In this document: positions 1 to 10,024 of the stretch, piece by piece
Layout: each line of letters begins with the position of its first letter
Position numbering within the stretch: position 1 is the stretch's first letter
Source: Ferribacterium limneticum
GTDB lineage: Bacteria; Pseudomonadota; Gammaproteobacteria; Burkholderiales; Rhodocyclaceae
DNA length: 64,000 bases
Assembly: GCF_020510565.1 (NCBI RefSeq)
Contig: NZ_CP075189.1
Location: 2,030,501-2,094,500, forward strand
Direction of reading: 5' to 3'
Notes under the pieces: generated by a model
The model's input: only the letters and a program-made list of their open reading frames with translations
Databases searched by the model: none
Told to the model about the DNA's origin: nothing
Translations under genes and position numbers: made by a program

Positions 1-891
1 AATGGGGTCGATGGCCTTGCCGGGGCGGCGCGTGATATTCCGGTCAATGGCGGCGATGACCTGGGTGCAGTCGATGAGCAGGCTGCCGAAAATCGAGGCG
101 CCGGAAGGCAAGCGCATCATCGGATAGCCCGGATTGCCTTCATCAGGGCGAACAATGAAACAGGCGTCGGCGGCCTTGCCGTTGCAGATTTCCGGCGTCA
201 CTTCGCCAATCAGCGCGTAGGCGGCCAGTTGCCGGGTGCTGGTGTTGATGATTTCGAGCTCGGCACGAGGTAGCTTGGTCGGTTCGAGGTAGGCGAAGAG
301 CAGGGCACCGAGGTATTCGTGCTCGACCGGTGCCGTTTCGCCGTTGAGCGGCTTGGAACGCTGACCGCGCACCATCTGGTAAAGCTCGTGCAGGGCTTGC
401 CACGAACTCGTCGACGGGGCGGCGTAGGCACGGTAGGCGAGCAACTGGCGCCGGCCAATCATGGCCATTGCGCGTTGCACACTGCGATGCAGCAGATGGC
501 TCAGTCCGTCGTTGAAATGGCCCTTGTTGATGCTGCGGGCAATGCCGGCGTAGGCCATGGCCAGGCCCTTGAGCAGATTGTCGGCATGCAGGGCCGAGGT
601 TGCGGCATCGAGTGGCAGCGGCAGTACGGCGTGGGCTATGAGCTTTTCGAGAACGGGCAGCGATTCTTCGGCTTCAAGCCTGACATCTTCGAGCAACTTG
701 AAGCGCATGTGCAGGTTCGGTTGCCCATTGATGCTGGGCAGAACGCTACCGGCCAGCTTGGCGATGGTTTCCTGCGGCGACAGGCCGGTCACGGTATCGA
801 GCAATCCGCGAACTGCGGCTGCACTTTTCTGTTCGGCACCGGCTTGGCCGAACGGAAACAGCTCGCGCAACAGTTGCAGAGGAGATTCCAT
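1..891 (-). CDS. Conserved hypothetical protein, C-terminus outside window
   Basis: The frame stays open for 297 codons from an ATG to the left edge, so the C-terminus is missing. The predicted protein starts MESPLQLLRELFPFG and is mostly amphipathic helix with no signal peptide or membrane segment, so it is probably cytoplasmic. I do not recognise the family. No strong ribosome binding site precedes the ATG, but the only upstream ATG (at 914) stops after six codons. It is divergent from the DUF3301 gene, with about 90 bp between them. The overlapping plus-strand frames have no recognisable protein character. A C-terminal regulatory domain may lie beyond the edge; this cannot be judged here. 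Confidence 0.7.
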   Translation of the reverse strand, partial: MESPLQLLRELFPFGQAGAEQKSAAAVRGLLDTVTGLSPQETIAKLAGSVLPSINGQPNLHMRFKLLEDVRLEAEESLPVLEKLIAHAVLPLPLDAATSALHADNLLKGLAMAYAGIARSINKGHFNDGLSHLLHRSVQRAMAMIGRRQLLAYRAYAAPSTSSWQALHELYQMVRGQRSKPLNGETAPVEHEYLGALLFAYLEPTKLPRAELEIINTSTRQLAAYALIGEVTPEICNGKAADACFIVRPDEGNPGYPMMRLPSGASIFGSLLIDCTQVIAAIDRNITRRPGKAIDPI

Positions 892-979
892 GATTACCGC
901 GGAAAATTTGACATGCGAATTATCCGGTAATTTCGCTGGAATTTCTGTGCGTTATTTCCGCTTTACGTATACTTGGGGC

Positions 980-1321
980 ATGAATTTGAGCGAAGTGTTG
1001 TTTCTTGCCCTGACTGCCGTCGGCGTCTGGTTCTGGCTGGATAGCCTGAAAACGCGTGAAATCGGCGTCGATGCGGCCCGTACTGCCTGTCAGGACGACG
1101 GTCTGCAGTTTCTCGATGAAACCGTTGTTGGCACCTCGGTGCGCCTGGCTCGCGACGACGCCGGGCGGCTCAGGCTGCGCCGCGTCTACTCCTTCGAATA
1201 CAGCGACACCGGGAATGACCGGCGTTCCGGCAGCGTTACGCTGCTCGGCCACGATGTCGAATTCCTGCATGTCCGTCCCCACCTTTACGTGATTCCGAAT
1301 ACCCATGAAACCCTCCATTGA
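980..1321 (+). CDS. DUF3301 domain-containing protein
   Basis: A 113-residue protein with one N-terminal membrane helix (about residues 4-20, SEVLFLALTAVGVWFWLDS). A soluble domain follows, with the DUF3301 pattern: A-R-x-A-C-x(5)-Q-F-L-D-x-T-V followed by R-R-x-Y-x-F-E-Y-S. Such proteins are small membrane-anchored proteins of unknown function, common in Gamma- and Betaproteobacteria. The ATG at MNLSEV is chosen because it immediately precedes the hydrophobic helix; longer in-frame versions add an unrelated antisense-like extension. The last 17 bases overlap the start of the mutarotase gene, so the two are probably cotranscribed and translationally coupled. Confidence 0.8.
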   Translation: MNLSEVLFLALTAVGVWFWLDSLKTREIGVDAARTACQDDGLQFLDETVVGTSVRLARDDAGRLRLRRVYSFEYSDTGNDRRSGSVTLLGHDVEFLHVRPHLYVIPNTHETLH

Positions 1322-2150
1322 AACCATCGATTTTCACGGCATCGAAGCCCTGCGCCTGAATGGCCCGCGTGGCGCCACCGCCGTCATCAGCAAATTGGGG
1401 GCGCAGGTTTTGTCTTGGGTTCCGCCTGATGGCAAGGAACGCCTGTTTTTGTCCGACAAGGCCATTTTTGACGGCAGCGTCGCCATTCGCGGCGGCGTTC
1501 CCGTCTGTTTTCCGCAATTTGCCGAACGCGGCGATTTGCCCAAGCACGGCTTCGTGCGGACCCGTGAATGGTCGGTCAGTAGCGAGCGGACGGGCGATGA
1601 TTTCGCGCTGGTGACCATGGAAATCACTAGCGACGAGTCCACGCTGGCGCTCTGGCCGCATGCATTCCATGCCGAACTGACGCTGATGATCGAAGCCGAC
1701 CGCATCGACATCGAGCTGGGCGTCACCAATACCGGCGGCGCGCCGCTTTCCTTTACCGGCGCGCTGCACTCTTATCTGCGCGTTGCGCAGGTCGAGGAGG
1801 CGGTGCTCGAAGGGGTGAAAGGGCTGGAGTACTGCGATTCGCTCGACGGCGACCGAAATGCGCTTGAATCCCGTCCCGAATTGACCGTCGACCGCGAAGT
1901 CGACCGCGTCTACTTCAACGCCAAGCGGCCGCAACTGCTGCATAGCGGCAAGCAGACCCTGGCCATGCAGAATCAGGGTTTCCCGGATGTGGTCGTGTGG
2001 AACCCGTTTGTCGACCGCTGTGCCGAGCTCAAGGACATGCCGGCCAACGGCTGGCGCCACATGCTCTGCGTCGAGGCGGCGGCGACTCGTCCGATCACGC
2101 TGCCGGCCGGCGAGGAGTGGTACGGGCGGCAGACGCTGGTCGTTGTTTGA
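1305..2150 (+). CDS. D-hexose-6-phosphate mutarotase (YeaD-type)
   Basis: 281 residues of the aldose-1-epimerase (galactose mutarotase) superfamily, YeaD branch. These enzymes interconvert the alpha and beta anomers of hexose 6-phosphates in the cytoplasm. Visible family signatures are IRGGVPVCFPQF with a following K-H-G-F near residue 85, the T-G-A-L-H-S-Y-L histidine segment near residue 150, and the VVVWNPF segment near residue 230. Length is normal for the family. The gene overlaps DUF3301 by 17 bp, which suggests one transcript. The substrate is inferred from the family; no sugar pathway genes are adjacent. Confidence 0.88.
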   Translation: MKPSIETIDFHGIEALRLNGPRGATAVISKLGAQVLSWVPPDGKERLFLSDKAIFDGSVAIRGGVPVCFPQFAERGDLPKHGFVRTREWSVSSERTGDDFALVTMEITSDESTLALWPHAFHAELTLMIEADRIDIELGVTNTGGAPLSFTGALHSYLRVAQVEEAVLEGVKGLEYCDSLDGDRNALESRPELTVDREVDRVYFNAKRPQLLHSGKQTLAMQNQGFPDVVVWNPFVDRCAELKDMPANGWRHMLCVEAAATRPITLPAGEEWYGRQTLVVV

Positions 2151-2173
2151 TCGGCCGACTTTAATCCCGCCCG

Positions 2174-2188
2174 GCAAATTTGATTTGC
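2174..2188. promoter_or_regulatory. Perfect 6-3-6 inverted repeat
   Basis: The arms GCAAAT and ATTTGC flank a 3-base centre, in the 126-bp gap between the mutarotase stop and the DUF2189 gene. It has the form of a small protein-binding palindrome and lacks the GC-rich stem and T-tract of a terminator. A similar palindrome with related arms occurs at 60542-60560. Its function is unknown. Confidence 0.25.
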
Positions 2189-2276
2189 ATTAGGGCAGGG
2201 TAGGGCGGCTTTTCGGTAGTCTCGGTCAATAGCGCAGCCATCCCGCCGGGGTGGCTGTTTTTCGACCGGACGAGCG

Positions 2277-3008
2277 ATGACCCTTTCCCCCCTAACCGTT
2301 GGCGGCCTGCAACGCGCTCTGGCTGACGGCTGGCGCATGGCCAATGCGACGCGCGGCATCAGCATCGGCTATGCCCTCATTTTTACGCTCGGTGGCCTGG
2401 CGATCATGGGCGGCCTGCTGGCTCAGGGCTGGACGCCCTTCATCATCGCCACGGCGGGCGCCTTCATGCTGATCGGCCCGGTCAGTCTGGCCGGATTTTT
2501 CGGCATCGCCGGCGCGTTTGAAGCCGGTGAGCCGGTTGGTCCGGCCAGTATCGTCAGCGGTTTTGCCAGGGCCTCACGGGCGTTGTGGGCGCTGGCGCTG
2601 GTCTGCGCGCTGCTCTTCATGATCTTCGTCACCGACGCGGCGATTCTTTACGCCTACATGGTCGGGGCGACGCCGGTGTGGCTCGGCAATCTGCTGCCGG
2701 CCAACGCCAACGTGCTGTCTTTTGTGCGCTGGGCCGGCGTTTCCGGTCTGGTCGTTGCGCTGCTGCTCTACTGCGTCGCCGCCTTTTCCATACCGCTGCT
2801 TTGCGAGCGCCGGGCTGGGCTGGTCGAGGCGGTCGTACTCAGCGTGCGCATCGTTTTCGCCAATTTCATTCCTTCCATTTTTTGGGCTTTTTTCCTGTCG
2901 ACCGTGACAATCGGCAGCATCCTGCTTTTGCCGCTGCTACCGCTGACCCTGCCGTGGATGGCCTACGCCAGCAGGGCCGTGTATCGGCAAGTGCTGCCCG
3001 TTTCCTGA
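2277..3008 (+). CDS. DUF2189 integral membrane protein
   Basis: 243 residues with about six hydrophobic helices (around residues 30-50, 55-80, 100-120, 145-175, 190-215 and 215-235). The N-terminus L-x-A-L-x-D-G-W-R-M and the pattern of long helices fit the DUF2189 family of predicted inner-membrane proteins of unknown role. The ATG follows a weak purine-rich GGACGAG. The gene is followed after 63 bp by prfC. Codons near the 3' end include a weak, inverted match to the dispersed repeat of this window. Confidence 0.78.
   Translation: MTLSPLTVGGLQRALADGWRMANATRGISIGYALIFTLGGLAIMGGLLAQGWTPFIIATAGAFMLIGPVSLAGFFGIAGAFEAGEPVGPASIVSGFARASRALWALALVCALLFMIFVTDAAILYAYMVGATPVWLGNLLPANANVLSFVRWAGVSGLVVALLLYCVAAFSIPLLCERRAGLVEAVVLSVRIVFANFIPSIFWAFFLSTVTIGSILLLPLLPLTLPWMAYASRAVYRQVLPVS
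2874..2912 (-). repeat. Degenerate copy of the dispersed ~40-bp repeat, inside DUF2189 gene
   Basis: On the minus strand this reads a CACGGTCGACAGGAAAAAA-like core, then GCCC and an A-rich tail. It deviates from the consensus head CACGGTCAACCGGAAAAAA at several positions. It encodes the FWAFFLSTVTI part of a membrane helix, so the resemblance may be chance. Confidence 0.3.
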
Positions 3009-3033
3009 ACGCCGGTGCTTGCCCGGCGGCGCG

Positions 3034-3039
3034 GGTATA
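3034..3039 (+). promoter_or_regulatory. Possible -10 box for prfC-moaE
   Basis: A perfect TATAAT lies 33 bp before the GTG start of prfC. No good -35 hexamer is present at 16-18 bp spacing, so this is only a candidate promoter. Confidence 0.3.
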
Positions 3040-3071
3040 ATGGCCGACTTTCCGCATCTGCTAGCCCTGCC

Positions 3072-4646
3072 GTGACTCCCCTCGATACTGAAATTGCCCG
3101 CCGGCGTACCTTCGCCATCATTTCCCACCCCGACGCCGGTAAAACGACGCTGACCGAAAAGCTGCTGTGGTTCGGCGGCGCCATTCAGGTGGCCGGCGAA
3201 GTCCGCGCCCGCAAGGCCTCGCGCCACGCGACTTCGGACTGGATGGAGCTGGAAAAGCAGCGCGGCATTTCGGTGACTTCGTCGGTCATGCAGTTTCCTT
3301 ACCGCGAATGCATGGTCAACCTGCTCGACACGCCGGGCCACGAGGACTTTTCGGAAGATACCTATCGCACGCTGACGGCTGTCGACTCTGCCGTCATGGT
3401 GATCGACTCGGTGAATGGTGTCGAAGCGCAGACGATCAAGCTCCTCAACGTCTGCCGCATGCGCGACACGCCGATTCTGACCTTCATCAACAAGCTCGAC
3501 CGCGAAGGCAAGGAGCCGATCGACCTGCTCGACGAAATCGAGTCGGTGCTCGGTATCCAGTGCGCGCCGATGACCTGGCCAATCGGCATGGGCAAGCGTT
3601 TTCGTGGCGTCTATCACCTCTACGACGATGCCATCGCTTTCTTCGATCCGCAGGCCGAGAAGGGCACGGCTGAGATCATCCAGGGTCTCGACAACCCTCG
3701 TCTCGACGAGCTGATCGGCACGCAGGCCGACGAATTGCGCATGGACATCGAACTGGTCCGCGGTGCTTCGCACGCTTTTGACGCCGAGGCTTACCTGAGC
3801 GGCAAGCAGTCGCCCGTATTCTTCGGCTCGGCGGTCAACAACTTTGGCGTGCAGAGCCTGCTCGATGCCGTCGTCGACCTGTCTCCGCCGCCGATTGCCC
3901 GGCCGTCTACGACGCGTGAAGTGGCGCCGAACGAGCCGAAATTCTCCGGCTTTGTGTTCAAGATCCAGGCCAACATGGACCCCAAGCACCGTGACCGAAT
4001 TGCCTTCCTGCGCGTCTGTTCCGGCCGCTTCGAACGCGGTATGAAGGTCAAGCAGGGCGGCGCCGGCAAGTTCCTGTCGGTCAACAACGCCATCACTTTC
4101 ATGGCGCGCGACCGCAGCACGACCGACGAAGCCTATCCGGGCGACATCATTGGCATCCCGAACCACGGCACCATCCGTCTCGGCGAAACCTTTACCGAGG
4201 GCGAAGAGCTGCGCTTCACTGGCATTCCATCCTTCGCACCTGAACACTTCCGTCTGGCCCGCATCGCCAATCCGCTCAAGATCAAGCAACTGCAAAAGGG
4301 CTTGCAGCAACTGGCGGAAGAGGGCGCGACCCAGTTGTTCCGCCCGTTGTCGGGCACCGACCTGATTCTCGGCGCGGTCGGTACGCTGCAGTTCGACGTG
4401 GTGGCCAGCCGCCTGGAACACGAATACGGCGTGCAGGTCATTTTTGAGTCGTACAACTGCGCGACGGCGCGCTGGATTCATGGTGATGCCGACGAACTAC
4501 GGCAGATTTCCGACCGCTACAGCGCCAATGTCGCGCTCGACGGGGCCGACGATCCGGTCTATCTGGCGCCGAACAATGTTTATCTCAACATGGTCAAAGA
4601 GAAGTATCCCAAGCTGCGTTTCATGGAAGCACGCGAGGTAATCTGA
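3072..4646 (+). CDS. prfC: Peptide chain release factor 3 (RF3)
   Basis: A translational GTPase that recycles RF1/RF2 from the ribosome after peptide release. The G-domain motifs are intact: [13 protein letters not shown] (P-loop), [12 protein letters not shown] (G3) and NKLDR (G4). The EF-G-like domain 2 and the RF3 C-terminal domain follow. I choose the GTG start ([14 protein letters not shown]), which gives 524 residues and matches the family's usual N-terminus and length of about 525-530. A longer frame from 3015 adds 19 unrelated residues. The stop lies two bases before moaE, so the two are probably cotranscribed. Confidence 0.95.
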   Translation: MTPLDTEIARRRTFAIISHPDAGKTTLTEKLLWFGGAIQVAGEVRARKASRHATSDWMELEKQRGISVTSSVMQFPYRECMVNLLDTPGHEDFSEDTYRTLTAVDSAVMVIDSVNGVEAQTIKLLNVCRMRDTPILTFINKLDREGKEPIDLLDEIESVLGIQCAPMTWPIGMGKRFRGVYHLYDDAIAFFDPQAEKGTAEIIQGLDNPRLDELIGTQADELRMDIELVRGASHAFDAEAYLSGKQSPVFFGSAVNNFGVQSLLDAVVDLSPPPIARPSTTREVAPNEPKFSGFVFKIQANMDPKHRDRIAFLRVCSGRFERGMKVKQGGAGKFLSVNNAITFMARDRSTTDEAYPGDIIGIPNHGTIRLGETFTEGEELRFTGIPSFAPEHFRLARIANPLKIKQLQKGLQQLAEEGATQLFRPLSGTDLILGAVGTLQFDVVASRLEHEYGVQVIFESYNCATARWIHGDADELRQISDRYSANVALDGADDPVYLAPNNVYLNMVKEKYPKLRFMEAREVI

Positions 4647-4648
4647 GC

Positions 4649-5101
4649 ATGACCGTCCGGGTGCAGGAAGCCGATTTCGATCTTGGCGCCGAGTTGCTGG
4701 CGCTGAGGGCGGCTGATGCCCGGGTTGGCGCATTGGCCAGCTTTCTCGGGCTGGTCCGCGACATGAACGATGGGGCCAGCGTTGCTGAAATGACGCTGGA
4801 GCACTACCCCGGCATGACGGAAAAGGCCTTGGAGGCGATCGTCGCCGAGGCCAAAGGCCGCTGGGATATCTACGACGCGCTGGTCATCCACCGAGTCGGC
4901 CCGCTCAAGCCCTGCGACCAGATCGTGCTCGTCGCCGTGACCAGCGCCCATCGCGGCGAAGCCTTCGCCGCCTGCGAATTCATCATGGATTACCTGAAGA
5001 CCCGCGCTCCCTTCTGGAAGCGCGAAGCGACGCCGGATGGCGGTCGCTGGGTCGATGCCCGCGATGCCGACGATAGCGCGGCGGCGCGCTGGCAGAAATA
5101 A
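4649..5101 (+). CDS. moaE: Molybdopterin synthase catalytic subunit MoaE
   Basis: 150 residues. MoaE with thiocarboxylated MoaD converts precursor Z (cPMP) to molybdopterin in molybdenum cofactor synthesis. The signature HRGEAFAACEFIMDYLKTR followed by A-P-F-W-K-R-E is present, with the catalytic lysines in that block. It starts two bases after prfC. The partner moaD is not in the window. A moaE placed behind prfC is a simple transcriptional pairing with no obvious functional link. Confidence 0.93.
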   Translation: MTVRVQEADFDLGAELLALRAADARVGALASFLGLVRDMNDGASVAEMTLEHYPGMTEKALEAIVAEAKGRWDIYDALVIHRVGPLKPCDQIVLVAVTSAHRGEAFAACEFIMDYLKTRAPFWKREATPDGGRWVDARDADDSAAARWQK

Positions 5102-5105
5102 AAAA

Positions 5106-5123
5106 GGGGAGCCGAAGCTCCCC
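5106..5123. terminator. Rho-independent terminator between moaE and chemoreceptor
   Basis: A GGGGAGC / GCTCCCC stem with a CGAA tetraloop lies between the convergent moaE and chemoreceptor genes. On the minus strand it is followed by a T-run, so it clearly serves the chemoreceptor; it may also stop transcripts from moaE. Confidence 0.8.
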
Positions 5124-5143
5124 GGATAAATCCCGTTCGCTGA

Positions 5144-6778
5144 TCAGGTCTTGAACTGCGCCACCGTCTGATGCAAGGCGTTCGACAGCGTCTGTAGCTG
5201 GCGAGCAGCATCGGCAGTCTGGCGAACGGCGGCAGCGCTTTCCTCGGACATCTGGGCGATGACCTCCAACTTCTGGGCGATCTCGTTGCTGGCTATGCTT
5301 TGTTCCGAAATCGAATCGGAAATGCCGTTGACCACAACAGTGACGCGCATGGCGCCATCGCGAATGAGGTTAATGGAGTCCCCCGCCTTGTTGGCCAGTT
5401 CGACGCCGTTGCCAACCTGGCGGACGCCATCCTGCATGCTGCTCACCGCGCTGCGTGTGCCGTTCTGGATCTTGGCCACCATTTCGCCAATTTCCTTGGT
5501 TGAGTTGCCTGTGCGTTCGGCCAGCTTGCGAACTTCGTCGGCGACGACGGCAAAGCCGCGCCCTTGTTCGCCGGCGCGGGCGGCCTCGATGGCGGCATTG
5601 AGGGCCAGCAGATTGGTCTGGTCGGCGATTTCCTTGATGGTATTGACGATGGAAGTGATCTGGTCGGACTGGTGTCCGAGGTCTTCGATAATCTCCGACG
5701 AGGCCTGAACGGCCTGGGAAATCTTGCGCATTTCGCTGGCGGCGTTGTGGATGACGGCCGCACCATCTTCGGAAATTTCACCGGCTGTTTGCGAAATGCT
5801 GTGTGCCTCGGTGGCATTTTCCTTGACCTGATCGATGCTGACGGCCATTTCCTCGACCGAGGCGGCCATTGACGAGGCTGCATCGCTCTGCTGGCTGGCC
5901 CGTACGGCAACCTGTTCCGAGGCGCCGAGCAACTGGTCGGCGGCGCTGGCCACCTGTTCGGCATTGGAGACAATGCTGGCGATCATCGCTCGCAGGGTTT
6001 CCTGCATGGTGCGGATGTTGGCGAGCAGACTGTCCTTGTCGTCCGCCGGGCAGTCGACCGGTGTGGCCAGATCGCCGGCGGCGATGCGCTTGGTGATGGC
6101 AGAGGCGATAGCCGGATCGCCGCCCAGGGTTTTGATGATGTTGTTGGAAAGCAGGAGCAGCGAAATGCCGATGAAACCGGCAATGCCCAGACCCCAGAGC
6201 AAAAGCTTGATGGCATCGCTGCGGAACTTGGTATCGACGTCATCCAGGTAGATACCCGAACCGAGCACCCAGCCCCATGGCTCGAAACCCATGACGAAGG
6301 AAATTTTCGGCACGCCTTCCTCCGAACCCGGTTTTGGCCAGAGATAATCGACAAAGCCCGAGCCTTTGGTCTTGACCGTGCTGTTGAATTCGACGAACAG
6401 CAACTTGCCGTTCTTGTCCTTGATCTGGTCGAGTTTCTTTCCCTCAAGTTCGGGCTTGATAGGATGCATGACCATGATGTCCTGCAGATCGTTGATCCAG
6501 AAGTACTCGACCTTGTCGTAACGCAGGGTGCGAATTGCAGCAGCAGAGGATTTTTTGGCGTCTTCAACGGACATTTGCCCGTCGCGGGCCAGTTTTTCGT
6601 AGAAGGTCAGGATGCCATGGGTTGATTCGACCAGATTGCGTACCTTGGCCTGGCGGTCCTCGAGCATCTGACTCTTGCCGTTGATCAGTAGCGCCGAGAA
6701 GAGGACGGCCAGAGCGATAACGGTGATGGCCGTCATGGCGAGCAGTTTGCCCCGTAGTGTCATTCCCTGATTGGACAT
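5144..6778 (-). CDS. Methyl-accepting chemotaxis protein with single Cache domain
   Basis: 544 residues. Order: N-terminal membrane helix (about 11-31), a periplasmic sCache_2-type domain (about 35-185) with the Y-F-W-I-N-D and [11 protein letters not shown] signatures, a second membrane helix (about 190-212), a HAMP linker, and an MCP signalling hairpin with [20 protein letters not shown]. The HAMP and methylation helices are of normal length. No C-terminal CheR/CheB tethering peptide is seen. sCache_2 domains often bind small organic acids, but the ligand here cannot be read from sequence. The ATG follows a good GGAGGGA site. It is transcribed divergently from clpB. Confidence 0.92.
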   Translation of the reverse strand: MSNQGMTLRGKLLAMTAITVIALAVLFSALLINGKSQMLEDRQAKVRNLVESTHGILTFYEKLARDGQMSVEDAKKSSAAAIRTLRYDKVEYFWINDLQDIMVMHPIKPELEGKKLDQIKDKNGKLLFVEFNSTVKTKGSGFVDYLWPKPGSEEGVPKISFVMGFEPWGWVLGSGIYLDDVDTKFRSDAIKLLLWGLGIAGFIGISLLLLSNNIIKTLGGDPAIASAITKRIAAGDLATPVDCPADDKDSLLANIRTMQETLRAMIASIVSNAEQVASAADQLLGASEQVAVRASQQSDAASSMAASVEEMAVSIDQVKENATEAHSISQTAGEISEDGAAVIHNAASEMRKISQAVQASSEIIEDLGHQSDQITSIVNTIKEIADQTNLLALNAAIEAARAGEQGRGFAVVADEVRKLAERTGNSTKEIGEMVAKIQNGTRSAVSSMQDGVRQVGNGVELANKAGDSINLIRDGAMRVTVVVNGISDSISEQSIASNEIAQKLEVIAQMSEESAAAVRQTADAARQLQTLSNALHQTVAQFKT

Positions 6779-6909
6779 GTCCCTATCCCTCCATGCTTCT
6801 TGATTTTTTAACTAAAGTTTCAAATTTGATAATTGAAATTTAGCACAATCCCATTATGTGAAGGGGGTTTTTGGAAGGCGCTCAGGCGGTAAACCCTGAG
6901 GGCCGCGGG

Positions 6910-6936
6910 TTGAAATTTCCAGATCAGTCCTTATCT
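6910..6936 (+). promoter_or_regulatory. Candidate sigma-32 heat-shock promoter of clpB
   Basis: TTGAAA and CTTATCT are separated by 14 bases, close to the RpoH pattern CTTGAAA-N(13-15)-CCCCATNT. They lie 37 bases before the ATG of clpB, a classical RpoH target. The -10 element is imperfect. Confidence 0.5.
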
Positions 6937-6972
6937 GTCGGATAACAGAAAATCCTCACCGGGAGAATTGAA

Positions 6973-9564
6973 ATGCGCCTCGACAAATTCACGACCAAGT
7001 TCCAGCAAGCCCTGTCCGATGCCCAGAGTCTGGCCATTGGCGGTGACCAGCAGTTCATCGAACCGCAGCACCTGCTGCTCGCGCTGCTCAATCAGGACGA
7101 CGGTGGCACGACCTCGCTGCTCGGCCGGGCCGGCGCCAATGTGGCGGGGCTGCGCAAGGATCTGGAACAGGCGCTGACTCGCCTGCCCAAGGTTGAGGGC
7201 CATGGTGGCGATGTCTCCATCGGTCGCGACTTGGGCAACCTGCTCAATCTGACTGATAAGGAAGCGCAAAAGCGTGGCGACCAGTTCATCGCCAGCGAAA
7301 TGTTCCTGCTCGCCGTGTGCGAGGACAAGAACGAAACCGGTCGTCTGGCCAAGCAGCACGGCCTGAGCCGCAAGGCGCTGGAGGCGGCGATCATGGCCGT
7401 GCGCGGCGGTCAGGGCGTTGATTCGCAGGAAGCCGAAGGGCAGCGCGAGTCGCTCAAGAAATACTGTATCGACCTGACCGAGCGCGCCGCGCAGGGCAAG
7501 CTCGACCCGGTTATCGGCCGCGATGATGAAATTCGCCGCGCCATCCAGATTTTGCAGCGCCGGACCAAGAACAACCCGGTACTGATCGGAGAGCCGGGTG
7601 TCGGCAAGACGGCCATCGTCGAAGGGCTAGCCCAGCGCATCATCAACGGTGAAGTGCCGGAAACCCTCAAGGGCAAGAAGGTGCTGGTGCTCGACATGGC
7701 CGGCCTGTTGGCCGGCGCCAAGTATCGTGGCGAGTTCGAGGAACGGCTGAAGGCCGTCCTCAAGGAAGTGTCGCAGGAGGCCGGGCAGATCATCCTGTTC
7801 ATCGACGAGCTGCACACCATGGTCGGTGCCGGCAAGGCCGAAGGCGCCATCGATGCTGGCAACATGCTCAAGCCGGCGCTGGCGCGCGGCGAGCTGCACT
7901 GCATTGGCGCGACGACGCTCAACGAATATCGCAAGTACATCGAGAAGGATGCCGCGCTCGAGCGTCGCTTCCAGAAGGTGCTGGTCGATGAGCCGAGCGT
8001 CGAGTCGACGATTGCTATCCTGCGCGGTCTGCAGGAGAAGTACGAACTGCACCACGGTGTCGACATCACAGACCCGGCCATCGTCGCTGCGGCCGAGTTG
8101 TCGCACCGTTACATCACCGACCGTTTCCTGCCTGACAAGGCGATCGACCTGATCGACGAGGCAGCGGCGCGCATCAAGATGGAAATCGACTCGAAGCCGG
8201 AAGTCATGGACAAGCTGGACCGCCGCATCATCCAGCTCAAGATTGAGCGTGAGGCGGTCAAGCGCGAGAAGGACGAAGCGTCGAAGAAGCGCTTTGGCCT
8301 GATCGAGGACGAAATTGCCAAGCTGGCCAAGGAATATTCCGATCTCGAAGAAATCTGGAAGGCCGAGAAGGCGCAGGTTCAGGGATCGGCACACATCAAG
8401 GAAGAAATCGACAAGCTCAAGGCTGAAGTCACCAAGCTGCAGCGCGAAGGCAAGCTCGACAAGGTGGCCGAGCTGCAATACGGCAAGCTGCCGCAACTCG
8501 AAGCCCAGTTGAAGACGGCCGAAAAGGCGGGCGAAGGCGAGGGCAAGAAGAACATTCTGCTGCGTACGCAGGTTGGCGCCGAGGAAATCGCTGAAGTGGT
8601 GTCACGCGCCACCGGCATTCCGGTCAGCAAAATGATGCAGGGCGAACGCGAGAAGCTGCTGCATATGGAAGATCGGCTGCACAAGCGGGTCGTTGGGCAG
8701 GATGAAGCAGTGCGCTTGGTCGGCGATGCGATTCGTCGTTCGCGCGCCGGACTGTCCGATCCGAACCGTCCTTACGGTTCCTTCCTCTTCCTTGGCCCGA
8801 CGGGCGTTGGCAAGACCGAGCTGTGCAAGGCGCTGGCCGAATTCATGTTCGACGCCGAGGATCACCTGATCCGCATCGACATGAGCGAGTTCATGGAGAA
8901 GCATTCGGTTGCCCGCCTGATCGGCGCGCCACCGGGCTATGTCGGCTACGAAGAAGGCGGCTACCTGACCGAGGCCGTGCGCCGCAAGCCGTACTCGGTG
9001 ATCCTGCTCGATGAAGTCGAGAAGGCGCACCCGGACGTCTTCAACGTACTGCTGCAGGTGCTCGACGACGGGCGGATGACCGATGGTCAGGGGCGCACCG
9101 TCGACTTCAAGAACACGGTGATCGTCATGACCTCCAACCTCGGCAGCCAGATGATCCAGCAGATGTCGGGTGACGATTACGGCGTGATCAAGATGGCGGT
9201 GATGGCCGAGGTGAAGAACTACTTCCGGCCGGAGTTCATCAACCGGATCGACGAAGTCGTCGTCTTCCATGCGCTTGACGAGAAACACATTGCCGGCATT
9301 GCCAGGATCCAACTTGGCTATCTGGAAAAGCGGCTGGCTCAGCTCGACATGGGCATTGTCGTCGACGACAGCGCCCTGGCCGAACTGGCCCAGGCCGGCT
9401 TCGACCCGGTGTTCGGCGCGCGGCCGCTCAAGCGGGCGATCCAGCAGCAGATCGAGAATCCGCTGGCCAAGGCCATCCTCGAAGGCAAGTTCGCCGCCAA
9501 GGATGTGATCCATGTCAGTTGCGACCCGGCGACGGGCGGCATCATGCGTTTTGCCAAGGGTTGA
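6973..9564 (+). CDS. clpB: ATP-dependent disaggregase ClpB
   Basis: 863 residues, the full length of ClpB. This hexameric AAA+ chaperone works with DnaK to resolubilise aggregated proteins. Visible parts: N-domain (two Clp_N repeats, about 1-145), NBD1 with GEPGVGKT near 205 and IDELHTMVG, the long charged coiled-coil middle domain (about 400-525), NBD2 with GPTGVGKTE near 605 and a Walker [10 protein letters not shown], then the D2-small domain with [11 protein letters not shown]. The start follows GGGAGA. A sigma-32-like promoter precedes it and a strong terminator follows, so it is monocistronic. Confidence 0.97.
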   Translation: MRLDKFTTKFQQALSDAQSLAIGGDQQFIEPQHLLLALLNQDDGGTTSLLGRAGANVAGLRKDLEQALTRLPKVEGHGGDVSIGRDLGNLLNLTDKEAQKRGDQFIASEMFLLAVCEDKNETGRLAKQHGLSRKALEAAIMAVRGGQGVDSQEAEGQRESLKKYCIDLTERAAQGKLDPVIGRDDEIRRAIQILQRRTKNNPVLIGEPGVGKTAIVEGLAQRIINGEVPETLKGKKVLVLDMAGLLAGAKYRGEFEERLKAVLKEVSQEAGQIILFIDELHTMVGAGKAEGAIDAGNMLKPALARGELHCIGATTLNEYRKYIEKDAALERRFQKVLVDEPSVESTIAILRGLQEKYELHHGVDITDPAIVAAAELSHRYITDRFLPDKAIDLIDEAAARIKMEIDSKPEVMDKLDRRIIQLKIEREAVKREKDEASKKRFGLIEDEIAKLAKEYSDLEEIWKAEKAQVQGSAHIKEEIDKLKAEVTKLQREGKLDKVAELQYGKLPQLEAQLKTAEKAGEGEGKKNILLRTQVGAEEIAEVVSRATGIPVSKMMQGEREKLLHMEDRLHKRVVGQDEAVRLVGDAIRRSRAGLSDPNRPYGSFLFLGPTGVGKTELCKALAEFMFDAEDHLIRIDMSEFMEKHSVARLIGAPPGYVGYEEGGYLTEAVRRKPYSVILLDEVEKAHPDVFNVLLQVLDDGRMTDGQGRTVDFKNTVIVMTSNLGSQMIQQMSGDDYGVIKMAVMAEVKNYFRPEFINRIDEVVVFHALDEKHIAGIARIQLGYLEKRLAQLDMGIVVDDSALAELAQAGFDPVFGARPLKRAIQQQIENPLAKAILEGKFAAKDVIHVSCDPATGGIMRFAKG

Positions 9565-9584
9565 GGGGTTGGGCGGTTCACGAA

Positions 9585-9614
9585 AAAGGGCGGGACCGGA
9601 AGGTCTCGCCCTTT
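9585..9614. terminator. Bidirectional terminator after clpB
   Basis: A 13-bp stem beginning AAAGGGCG, with one G-U pair and a 4-base loop. It lies between the convergent clpB and the small secreted protein gene, with T- and A-rich flanks on either side. Confidence 0.85.
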
Positions 9615-9638
9615 GTTATTGAGAGCAGCAAGCGCTGA

Positions 9639-9938
9639 TCAACAGTTGCCCTTCTTGGCCTGACCCGGCGGGCAGTGGCCGCCATCCTTGTGGTGGCCGT
9701 TCTTGTTGCCGCGGCCGGTGTAATAACGCTCGCCGCGCGGACCGCCGTGCTGCTTCCAGTAGGCTGGTTCGCGCCAGTCGTAGCCATCCCAGTAATAGCC
9801 ACGGTCGTTACGCGAACCGAAGGTGACGCTGACGCCCGGTGCATCGACCCGGACGCTGCCGAGATTGACATTGATATCGACGGCGTTGGCCAGAAGCGGG
9901 GAGGCGGCGAGCAGCGCTGCCAGAATAATTTTTTTCAT
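9639..9938 (-). CDS. Small secreted protein, DUF2502-like
   Basis: 99 residues with a clear signal peptide (MKKIILAALLAASPLLANA, cleavage near residue 19). The mature part resembles the DUF2502 (YpeC) family: a short beta stretch, then G-Y-Y-W-D-G-Y-D-W-R-x-x-x-Y-W and a Gly/His/Lys-rich tail with two cysteines (H-C-P-P-G and the C-terminal Cys). The role is unknown; proteins of this type are periplasmic. A good AAGGAAA site precedes the ATG. It stands alone, divergent from the DUF1684 gene. Confidence 0.75.
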   Translation of the reverse strand: MKKIILAALLAASPLLANAVDINVNLGSVRVDAPGVSVTFGSRNDRGYYWDGYDWREPAYWKQHGGPRGERYYTGRGNKNGHHKDGGHCPPGQAKKGNC

Positions 9939-10024
9939 GCGCTATTTCCTTTCAGCAAGCGTGGATGGAACATCTCAAACCTTATAACGGATTAACGCTG
10001 GCGTGAACAACAAGGATCTGAAAA

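Noticed and set aside
2937..4481. Minus-strand open frame of 514 codons opposite prfC
   Set aside because: It mirrors prfC and has low-complexity Arg/Gln/Ala-rich composition without domain motifs. prfC has full RF3 signatures on the plus strand.
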